Positions 58,290 to 64,000 of a stretch of 64,000 bases of DNA are shown here, piece by piece (within the stretch, counting starts at the first letter, position 1; each line of letters opens with the position of its first letter). The position numbers were made by a program, and so were the translations under genes. This DNA comes from Gemmobacter aquatilis (GTDB lineage: Bacteria; Pseudomonadota; Alphaproteobacteria; Rhodobacterales; Rhodobacteraceae), in the NCBI RefSeq assembly GCF_900110025.1, contig NZ_FOCE01000007.1:123129-187128 (forward strand). Reading direction: 5' to 3'. The notes below the pieces were generated by a model. It was not told the origin of the DNA, made no database searches, and was given only the letters and a program-made list of their open reading frames with translations.

Positions 58290-58724
58290 ATGCAAAACGT
58301 CATCCTCACCATCCACCTGATCCTCGCACTTCTGCTTATCGGCGTCGTGCTGCTTCAGCGCTCGGAAGGCGGTGGCCTCGGCATGGGTGGCGGCGGCGGC
58401 GGCGTGATGTCCAGCCGTGGCGCTGCAACCGCGCTCACCAAACTGACCTGGGCCTTTGCCATCGGCTTCATCATCACGTCCAGCACGCTCACCATTCTGG
58501 CGGCCCGCGACAGCGGCAGCCGCTCGGTGATCGACCAGATCGGCGGCTCGGTGCCCGCCCCGGCCACGCCTGCGGCGCCGCTTGGCGACAACCTGCTGCC
58601 GCCCGTGCCCAGCGATGCGCCCATTGCCCCGCCACGCCCCGATGCGGCCCCGGCAGATGCTGCTCCTGTTGCTCCCACTCCGGTCGCGCCTGCTCCTGCT
58701 CCGGCAGCCCCCGCCAGCAACTGA
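58290..58724 (+). CDS. secG: Preprotein translocase subunit SecG
   Basis: A 144-residue SecG with two membrane helices ('VILTIHLILALLLIGVVLLQ' and 'LTWAFAIGFIITSSTLTIL') separated by the typical glycine-rich linker 'SEGGGLGMGGGGGGVMSSRG', and a long Ala/Pro-rich C-terminal tail as in other alphaproteobacteria. Supports protein export with SecYE. Start at MQNVIL (58290). Upstream of pyrG by 157 bases. Confidence 0.94.
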   Translation: MQNVILTIHLILALLLIGVVLLQRSEGGGLGMGGGGGGVMSSRGAATALTKLTWAFAIGFIITSSTLTILAARDSGSRSVIDQIGGSVPAPATPAAPLGDNLLPPVPSDAPIAPPRPDAAPADAAPVAPTPVAPAPAPAAPASN

Positions 58725-58813
58725 TCTGACCACAAATCCTAGATTGCGCCCTGCGGAAAGCGACAGCATCTAGCGGCCCTGTTGCGCTTTGCCGGAAAAG
58801 TGGCTAAGGCTCA

Positions 58814-58874
58814 ACTCCCGTGATGCTGCGATTCCCATGGGGCGAATCGCGCTTTGAAATGAACTCACGGGAGT
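58814..58874 (+). promoter_or_regulatory. Putative cis-acting RNA structure in the pyrG leader, sequestering the ribosome site
   Basis: A perfect 10-pair outer stem, ACTCCCGTGA (58814-58823) with TCACGGGAGT (58865-58874), encloses a perfect 7-pair inner stem, GCGATTC (58828-58834) with GAATCGC (58844-58850). The 3' arm of the outer stem contains the only good Shine-Dalgarno (GGGAG at 58869-58873), eight bases ahead of the pyrG ATG at 58882. Folding would hide it. Not a riboswitch class that I recognise. Confidence 0.55.
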
Positions 58875-58881
58875 CCACCGC

Positions 58882-60525
58882 ATGGCACGTTACATCTTCA
58901 TCACCGGCGGCGTGGTGTCCTCCCTCGGCAAGGGTCTGGCCTCTGCGGCCCTTGGCTCGCTGCTGCAGGCCCGCGGCTATTCTGTCCGCCTGCGCAAGCT
59001 TGACCCCTATCTGAACGTCGATCCCGGCACGATGTCGCCGTTTGAACATGGCGAGGTGTTCGTCACCGACGATGGCGCCGAGACCGACCTCGATCTGGGC
59101 CATTACGAACGGTTCACCGGCGTTTCTGCCCGCAAGACCGACAGCGTGTCCTCTGGCCGCATCTATTCCACCGTGCTGGAGAAAGAGCGGCGGGGCGATT
59201 ACCTTGGGAAAACCATTCAGGTCATCCCCCACGTCACCAACGAAATCAAGGATTTCCTTCGCATCGGCGAATCGGAGGTCGATTTCATGCTGTGCGAGAT
59301 CGGCGGCACAGTGGGTGACATCGAGGGCCTGCCCTTCTTCGAGGCGATCCGCCAGTTCATCCACGAACGCCCGCGCGGCGAGTGCATCCTGATGCACCTG
59401 ACGCTGCTGCCCTATCTGGCGGCCTCGGGTGAGCTGAAGACCAAGCCTACACAGCACTCGGTCAAGGAACTGCAATCCATCGGCTTGGCCCCCGATGTGT
59501 TGCTGCTGCGGTCGGAACATCCGATCCCGGAAAAAGAGCGCGAGAAGATCGCCCTGTTCTGCAATGTTCGCAAGGATGCGGTAATCGCTGCCTATGACCT
59601 GAAAACCATCTACGAAGCGCCGCTGGCCTATCACCGCGAGGGGCTGGATCAGGCCGTGCTGAATGCCTTTGGCATCGAACCCGCGCCCAAGCCCAACATG
59701 ACCCGCTGGGAAGACGTGATGGACCGTCTGACCAATGCCGAGGGCGAAGTGCGCGTGGCGATCGTCGGAAAATATACCCAGCTGGAAGACGCCTACAAAT
59801 CCATCGCCGAAGCGCTGACCCATGGCGGCATGGCCAATCGCACCCGCGTGAAGGCCGAATGGATCGACAGCGAGATCTTTGAACGCGAAGACCCCGCGCC
59901 GCATCTGGAACGGTTCCACGCCATTCTGGTGCCCGGCGGCTTTGGCGAGCGTGGCACCGAAGGCAAGATCCGCGCCGCCCAATATGCGCGCGAAAAGGGC
60001 ATCCCCTATCTGGGCATCTGCCTCGGCATGCAGATGGCGGTGATCGAGGCCGCCCGCAACCTCGCCGGGATTGACACTGCCGGATCGGAGGAATTCGACC
60101 ACGAGGCGGGCGCCAAGCGCTTCACCCCGGTCGTCTATCACCTGAAGGAATGGGTGCAGGGCAATCATGTGGTGGAACGCAAGGTCGGGGACGACAAGGG
60201 CGGCACCATGCGTCTTGGTGCCTATACCGCCACCCTCACCCCCGGGTCCAAAGTCGCACAGATCTACGGCAGCACCCGGATCGAGGAACGTCACCGCCAC
60301 CGCTACGAGGTGGACACCCGATACAAAGACAAGCTGGAAACCTGCGGCCTGATCTTTTCGGGCATGAGCCCGGATGGCCGCCTGCCGGAAATCGTCGAAG
60401 TGAAGGACCATCCGTGGTTCATCGGCGTGCAGTTCCACCCCGAGCTGAAATCCAAGCCCTTCGCCCCGCACCCGTTGTTCGCTGATTTCGTGCGTGCCGC
60501 GGTCGAGATTTCGCGGTTGGTCTGA
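58882..60525 (+). CDS. pyrG: CTP synthase
   Basis: Full-length 547-residue enzyme making CTP from UTP and glutamine. N-terminal synthase '[20 protein letters not shown]' with the P-loop and '[20 protein letters not shown]', 'LGHYERFTG', '[20 protein letters not shown]'; C-terminal class I glutaminase with nucleophile '[18 protein letters not shown]' and the His/Glu end '[12 protein letters not shown]'. Preceded by a leader hairpin that overlaps its ribosome site (see the leader entry). Confidence 0.98.
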   Translation: MARYIFITGGVVSSLGKGLASAALGSLLQARGYSVRLRKLDPYLNVDPGTMSPFEHGEVFVTDDGAETDLDLGHYERFTGVSARKTDSVSSGRIYSTVLEKERRGDYLGKTIQVIPHVTNEIKDFLRIGESEVDFMLCEIGGTVGDIEGLPFFEAIRQFIHERPRGECILMHLTLLPYLAASGELKTKPTQHSVKELQSIGLAPDVLLLRSEHPIPEKEREKIALFCNVRKDAVIAAYDLKTIYEAPLAYHREGLDQAVLNAFGIEPAPKPNMTRWEDVMDRLTNAEGEVRVAIVGKYTQLEDAYKSIAEALTHGGMANRTRVKAEWIDSEIFEREDPAPHLERFHAILVPGGFGERGTEGKIRAAQYAREKGIPYLGICLGMQMAVIEAARNLAGIDTAGSEEFDHEAGAKRFTPVVYHLKEWVQGNHVVERKVGDDKGGTMRLGAYTATLTPGSKVAQIYGSTRIEERHRHRYEVDTRYKDKLETCGLIFSGMSPDGRLPEIVEVKDHPWFIGVQFHPELKSKPFAPHPLFADFVRAAVEISRLV

Positions 60526-60693
60526 CGAAGACCCGTCACAGTTTGGAGCCGCTCCTATGGCAACGTCATTTGCCGGATGGGAAATGAGGCATCGGCATAC
60601 AGGAGCTTTTCTTTCCGTCACGGTCTGGCCGCTCTGGGTGGTGTTCTGTGGCCTCAGATGGTTGAGGGCCTTACCGTGCGGGCATTTGATCTG
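60526..60693. other. Short spacer between pyrG and the IS3 remnant
   Basis: A weak open frame starts at 60557 (ATG after GGAG) and runs into the IS, ending at 60724, giving about 55 residues of no recognised family. A hairpin GGCCTCA-GATGGT-TGAGGGCC is found near 60650-60670. The frame is broken at the IS boundary and could be the start of a gene that was interrupted, but support is thin. Confidence 0.3.
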
Positions 60694-61050
60694 TGACCTG
60701 CCCCCGGAAGTTCCGTCGTCGTGATGTAGAGACTGCCAAAGTTGTGGGAGCAGACGACATGAGGAAAAGCCGTCTCACCGAGGCTCAGATTATCGGGACG
60801 ATCAAGGAGCAGGAGGCTGGTTTGCCGACCTCTGAGCTTTGCCGGAAGCACGGGCTTAGCCCTGCGACATTTTACAAGCTGAAGGCCAAATATGGCGGGA
60901 TGGATCTGTCCGATGCCAAACGCCTGAAGCAGCTTGCGGACGAGAACGCGAAACTGAAGCGGCTGGTTGCTGATGTCATGCTGGACAATGTCGTTCTGAA
61001 GGATTTGCGGGGAAATCCCTGACGACACCGGCAGAGCGATTGTATCGACC
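60694..61050 (+). mobile_element. IS3-family insertion sequence, left part only
   Basis: The left end begins TGACCTGCCCCCGG at 60694, like termini of IS407/IS511-type elements. orfA follows complete, and a few codons of the second frame ('LTTPAERLYRPS') are visible after 61011 in the frame used by orfB after the usual frameshift; then the sequence becomes phage-like. So the right half is deleted and the element is dead. Confidence 0.65.
60759..61022 (+). CDS. IS3-family transposase OrfA
   Basis: An 87-residue OrfA with an N-terminal helix-turn-helix ('RLTEAQIIGTIKEQEAGL', 'TSELCRKHGLSPATFYKLK') and the leucine-zipper-like helix 'LKQLADENAKLKRLVADVML'. It binds the IS ends; the catalytic OrfB (DDE) is missing, so no transposase is made. 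Normal length for IS3 OrfA. The frame ends 'LKDLRGNP'. Confidence 0.88.
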   Translation: MRKSRLTEAQIIGTIKEQEAGLPTSELCRKHGLSPATFYKLKAKYGGMDLSDAKRLKQLADENAKLKRLVADVMLDNVVLKDLRGNP

Positions 61051-61056
61051 CAGTGA

Positions 61057-61308
61057 AAATCTGCTCATGCTACAAAGGAGATCTGCACCACCACCGTGCT
61101 GACCCAGACCGGAGCCGAGACCGGCGCGACCTTTGCCGCCGCCTTTGCCGCCGCGCCGCGGATCCTGTGCGCCTGTTCCGGCGGAACGGTCGGTTTTGCG
61201 CGCTCGACCGGGGTCACGCCCTCGGGCGTCGATGTCAGCGCCTATAACACCAGTGCAGCCCGCATCGCCGGATATGTGGCCATCATCGCCATCGGCCGCT
61301 GGTTCTGA
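61057..61308 (+). pseudogene. 5'-truncated phage tail-type gene
   Basis: The frame is open from 61057 to 61308 with no ATG; only a GTG at 61096. It codes 'TQTGAETGATFAAAFAAAP', 'RILCACSGGTVGFARSTGVT' and a short 'YVAIIAIGRW' end, which reads like the last part of a phage tail or fibre protein. It is cut at its 5' side at the border of the IS3 remnant. Followed by two other phage-type genes with good ribosome sites. Confidence 0.55.
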
Positions 61309-61318
61309 GGAGAAACCC

Positions 61319-61648
61319 ATGCAGATCACCCTGACCCCGATGCGCTGCGACGAAGCGCTGAGCCTGCACCGCGCGGGCGATGTGCTGACGATCAACGGCA
61401 CGGCCTATGATTTCACCCCGCTGGCCGAGGGCGCGGTTCTGCCGCGCGCGGCGGTGGCCTGCCCCTGGCTGGCCTCGGATGTCAAGCGCAACGGCGGTGT
61501 CATCCACCTCACGCTGATCCTGCCGCATGGCCCGATCCCCTGGCCCGCGCCGCCCGAGGCCGAGGTGGTGATCCATCCCGCCCCGATCCATGTCACCGAA
61601 GACGGCCCGGTGGCCCTGCCCAGCTATACCCCGGAGGTGGTCGCATGA
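61319..61648 (+). CDS. Phage-associated protein of unknown function
   Basis: A 109-residue protein, GAGGAGAAA in front of the ATG, beginning 10 bases after the truncated tail gene. 'MRCDEALSLHRAGDVLTING' and 'YDFTPLAEGAVLPRAAVACP' are visible; no named family recognised. It overlaps the next gene by ATGA. The order tail protein - small protein - fibre-type protein is common in Rhodobacter prophages. Confidence 0.65.
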   Translation: MQITLTPMRCDEALSLHRAGDVLTINGTAYDFTPLAEGAVLPRAAVACPWLASDVKRNGGVIHLTLILPHGPIPWPAPPEAEVVIHPAPIHVTEDGPVALPSYTPEVVA

Positions 61649-62052
61649 TCGACTGGACCCTGATGAAATCCCCCGAAACCCGCGCGACCGAGGCGCTGGC
61701 CGAGGCCAAGGCGCAAGCCCGCGCCGAGATCAGCGCCGCCCGCGCCACCATGATCACCACGCTGCCCGGCCAGCAGATGATCTACATGGCCAAGGAAGCC
61801 GAAGCCGCCCGCTACATCGCCGACCCCGCCCCCGACCTCGCCACCTATCCGCTGCTCGCCGCCGAAATCGGCATCACCGCCCCCGACGCCTGGCAACTGG
61901 CGCAGATCTGGCTCGCCATGGCGGATCTGTGGCGGCAAGCGGCGGCGGGGCTGGAAGCGCTGCGGCTTGGCACGGCCGCGGCGGTGGCGGCGGCGGGCAC
62001 GGTCGCGGAGGTGGCGGCGGCACTCATCGCGTTCAGGGCCGCATTCGCGTGA
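61645..62052 (+). CDS. Phage tail-fibre assembly-like protein
   Basis: A 135-residue protein: N-terminal helical part 'ETRATEALAEAKAQARAEIS', central 'PGQQMIYMAKEAEAARYIA', and end 'QLAQIWLAMADLWRQAAAGL' then Ala-rich 'AVAAAGTVAEVAAALIA'. This form is found behind tail genes in Rhodobacterales phages and resembles the DUF4376/tail-accessory group. A fragment of a second, diverged copy is at 63315-63410. Role not established. Confidence 0.65.
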   Translation: MIDWTLMKSPETRATEALAEAKAQARAEISAARATMITTLPGQQMIYMAKEAEAARYIADPAPDLATYPLLAAEIGITAPDAWQLAQIWLAMADLWRQAAAGLEALRLGTAAAVAAAGTVAEVAAALIAFRAAFA

Positions 62053-62234
62053 CCGCCGTCCGACGTTAGCGCAAGCGGGCTTGAAACCGGGCGAACAACC
62101 GTTAAGGTCATGTATGCGGGGGCGCCGGGGCGTTGGTGCGACATGCTTCTGATGTGTCGCGGGTCAATTGACGGTTGGACATCGGATTTCAGCCTGCAGC
62201 GACTGATCAACACAAGCCGGGACCCGCACCCTTT

Positions 62235-63077
62235 TCAGCGTTTGAACCGGTACCCATAGTGCTGAAAGATCATTTTCTGTTCGCCACTGAGTCCTATGGC
62301 ATCAATCTTGTGGGGTTGAAGAACCAGACCCGTGTCGACCACACTGCCCCCAGATCGAGCCATCACCGGCGAAAGGGCTTCGGCACAGGCTGTAGACCAG
62401 CGGGTAGAACGCGCTTCCACAGCTTGGTACATCGAACTTGCCGCGATGTCGGCCAACTGCAATCCGGCATGCATGTAATGCGGTACATAGTCGACCAACC
62501 CGAAGCTCAGGACTTCAAATCTGATCTCGTAGAGATCGAGAAAGGGCCTGCCCTTCGCACGCAGCCATTCCCAATATGCCTTTGTTTGACCATATGAGTG
62601 TCCACCGCGAGCGCTGAAGAGCACCTTCATTTTGGCTGGCCGACCAAGCTTTTTGACAGAGTTCTCGAGGCAGTAGTTTGTGGCCCTCTCCATCATGATC
62701 CTGACGATCCAGTTATAGAACCACTGCTTGCCACCGGCCGTGGCTGCCCGCTCGTTGTTGTAGCCGCGCATGTTTTTCTTGTTGGAGCAGACGGTGAAAA
62801 TGCGAACTGGCAAATCTGAAAGCATGACCGCAGCACGCAGCTGCTTCATTGGGCTCAGCTTCCGAAAATGGATATTGTCAGACTGCAACGCAGAGATGTC
62901 GGTACGAATCTGATCGAGCCACGGTCGGCTTTGGTGCTCATCTTCGGCGCGAACCATCAAGCCAGATATGACCAGCCATTCCGAGGAACCGTTCTGATCG
63001 ATCGGGGAAACTTTGGTAAGGCCGTCATCACCAGCCTCATCGACAAAAAGGAGGTAGCCGTAATCTTGATTTGACAT
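62235..63077 (-). CDS. DUF3800 domain protein
   Basis: A 280-residue protein of DUF3800. The N-terminal 'GYLLFVDEAGDDGLTKV' has the D-E-x-G pattern, 'RPWLDQIRTDISALQSDNIHF' (in part) and 'IVRIMMERATNYCLE' follow, and the C-terminal 'HAGLQLADIAASSMYQAVEA' supplies the conserved Asp. The family is predicted to have an RNase H-like fold and often occurs beside mobile or defence genes; its activity is not known to me. Base composition is lower in GC than the flanks and it is inverted relative to the phage genes, fitting a cargo insertion. Confidence 0.85.
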   Translation of the reverse strand: MSNQDYGYLLFVDEAGDDGLTKVSPIDQNGSSEWLVISGLMVRAEDEHQSRPWLDQIRTDISALQSDNIHFRKLSPMKQLRAAVMLSDLPVRIFTVCSNKKNMRGYNNERAATAGGKQWFYNWIVRIMMERATNYCLENSVKKLGRPAKMKVLFSARGGHSYGQTKAYWEWLRAKGRPFLDLYEIRFEVLSFGLVDYVPHYMHAGLQLADIAASSMYQAVEARSTRWSTACAEALSPVMARSGGSVVDTGLVLQPHKIDAIGLSGEQKMIFQHYGYRFKR

Positions 63078-63616
63078 CCCCCGATCAAGAGATCGCGAGA
63101 GGGATTCGTCAAGGGTGGGTTTCCGCCACCGCCGCTACTTTGTTACTGGCCTTTTGGATTTACAGGAGGAGTTGCCTTCACACTGCCGTTCACATCCCGT
63201 TTGACACCCGCGCGAAACGCCCGGTTCGAACGGTTTCTGTCCCATGCCCTGCAGCTTCCAGTGTCAATATGGCAGGGGGTATCTGGCGGGCGGGCGCGGT
63301 CCGCAAAGTAGCGCACCCAACTCGCGCAGATCTGGCTCAACATGGGCACCCTCTGGCGCAGCACTGCAGCAGGGCTCGAGGCGCTGCGGCTCGGTGCTGC
63401 GGCCATAGTCCAGGATGATACACGTCGCCAGCGAAAAAGCGTGCCTGCCTGCACCAGTTTCTTGAACTCTGACGGCAAACTGCGCGGCTCACACGACGCC
63501 GGTGAAAATACCTTTTGGGATTAATGCAACCTGAATGAGAATCGGCCCAAAAACACAATGAGGGCAGGACATGGCAATTCAGCAGAAGAACGCATTCTAT
63601 TGTAACCGGCCGGTTG
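63078..63616. other. Non-coding junk between DUF3800 and IS66, with one gene fragment
   Basis: About 540 bases with no intact gene. Contains one recognisable relic at 63315-63410 (see its entry). The rest looks like decayed phage or plasmid sequence; the possible frame starting 63342 is an extension of this relic. The right border, 63602, is where the IS66 terminal sequence begins. Confidence 0.6.
63315..63410 (+). pseudogene. Fragment of a second tail-fibre-assembly-like gene
   Basis: Reads 'TQLAQIWLNMGTLWRSTAAG' then 'LEALRLGAAAIV', aligning with the C-terminal part of the 61645-62052 protein ('QLAQIWLAMADLWRQAAAGL' and 'EALRLGTAAAV'). A TAG lies just upstream in frame. About three quarters of the DNA positions agree by eye. 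No start codon of its own. Confidence 0.75.
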
Positions 63617-63913
63617 TTACCGCGGTGACTGTGCCTTGATACGTGCGACGAGTTCTGCGTCATCGACGAAGTCGTCGAGGAAGGCGTGCCAGTTTTCGGT
63701 GGTGATGCGCGCGTCCCTGAGCATGTCTTTTAGCTCATCGATGGCATCATCGGTCAGGGCGGTGATGGTGTCGTCCGGTCCGGTATAGACGCTGATGATC
63801 GAGCCATAGCTCAGGTTGTCGTCATTGTAGACGATTGCTTCGAGAAGCTCGGGATCTTCGCCCAGCATCTTGGCGACGTAGTCGAGGGTGCAGACATGGG
63901 TAACGGTTGCCAT
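63617..63913 (-). CDS. Acidic IS66-passenger protein of unknown function
   Basis: A 98-residue protein, strongly acidic (about 21 Asp+Glu against 7 Lys+Arg), e.g. 'YVAKMLGEDPELLEAIVYND', 'ALTDDAIDELKDMLRDA' and 'FLDDFVDDAELVARIKA'. Its ATG overlaps the stop of the IS66 transposase (TGATG), and its own stop lies in the terminal inverted repeat, so it is the last gene of the IS. I know of no function. Its acidity could make it a DNA mimic or a toxin/antitoxin-like small protein, both guesses. Confidence 0.8.
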   Translation of the reverse strand: MATVTHVCTLDYVAKMLGEDPELLEAIVYNDDNLSYGSIISVYTGPDDTITALTDDAIDELKDMLRDARITTENWHAFLDDFVDDAELVARIKAQSPR

Positions 63914-64000
63914 CAGGCGGCCTCGGGTAGCGTTGCAGGAAGCGGGGACCAGTTCCAGGGCAGCAGGTCATCAAGGCGGTTGATTTTGTGCTCGTTGATG
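63913..64000 (-). CDS. IS66-family transposase TnpC, C-terminal end (partial)
   Basis: The window edge cuts the gene; the visible end reads 'INEHKINRLDDLLPWNWSPL' then 'PATLPEAA' and stop. The 'INRLDDLLPWNW' ending is characteristic of IS66 TnpC. Its stop overlaps the start of the acidic passenger gene. Confidence 0.8.
   Translation of the reverse strand, partial: INEHKINRLDDLLPWNWSPLPATLPEAA

Larger units (their letters stand above)
63602..64000 (-). mobile_element. IS66-family insertion sequence (right-hand part, continues beyond the window)
   Basis: Begins at 63602 with GTAACCGGCCGGTTGTTACC, a palindromic GTAA-type IS66 terminus. It contains the acidic passenger gene and the tail of the transposase. 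The rest, with tnpA/tnpB, lies past 64000, so the direct repeats cannot be checked. Confidence 0.65.

Noticed and set aside
60557..60724. Small protein gene after pyrG
   Set aside because: Weak ribosome site, no family, and the frame ends inside the IS3 terminus; kept only as a note in the spacer entry.

Overview
The window is high-GC DNA, almost fully coding, with the gene content of an alphaproteobacterium of the order Rhodobacterales (Rhodobacter/Paracoccus/Gemmobacter type). The grounds are gene order and family type: an F1 ATPase operon in the order atpH-A-G-D-C without the F0 genes, rpoD next to dnaG, a CIRCE-controlled groESL, a heterotetrameric sarcosine oxidase operon, a DUF2842 gene behind purA, and intergenic repeats of a kind seen in this order. 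The species cannot be named from sequence reading alone. No rRNA, tRNA or CRISPR array was recognised.

Layout. 1-9.8 kb: a glycosyltransferase, groEL/groES under a CIRCE operator, a TraB/GumN lipoprotein-like protein, manganese pyrophosphatase, a block of three tandem palindromic repeats, a HAD hydrolase, a MaoC hydratase behind PhaR-like operators, then an overlapping run ribF - YcgN-family protein - threonine aldolase. 9.8-18 kb: hydrolase/isomerase pair, prs, an H-type lectin protein, and the atp operon, preceded by a 335-base gene-free stretch rich in perfect hairpins. 18-28.8 kb: methyltransferase, gloB, clpA with an M23 peptidase, potassium transporter kup divergent from a shortened KdpD-like kinase and KdpE-like regulator, small secreted and monooxygenase-fold proteins, and an unusual PD-(D/E)XK-like nuclease squeezed against the rpoD terminator. 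28.8-41.4 kb: rpoD, dnaG, the sarcosine oxidase operon soxB-D-A-G plus an M20 amidohydrolase, a small membrane protein and glutamate dehydrogenase.

41.4-60.5 kb: three Tad-type pseudopilin/TadG genes, pirin, glutathione reductase with rpiA, an EF-hand protein, serine dehydratase, a DMT exporter, thiamine pyrophosphokinase, a 775-residue protein with a very long low-complexity acidic linker and a probable winged-helix C terminus, DUF2842-purA, a MocR regulator divergent from a flavin-binding PNPOx-fold protein, and secG-pyrG. The pyrG leader can fold so that its ribosome binding site is buried in a 10-bp stem.

60.7-64 kb is a degraded mobile island: the left part of an IS3-family element (orfA), a 5'-truncated phage tail gene with two further phage-type genes, a DUF3800 gene, a fragment of a second copy of one of the phage genes, and the end of an IS66-family element whose transposase is translationally coupled to a strongly acidic 98-residue passenger protein. 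The main leads are the pyrG leader, the IS66 passenger, the DUF3800 gene in the phage remnant, the 775-residue protein and the hairpin cluster in front of atpH.
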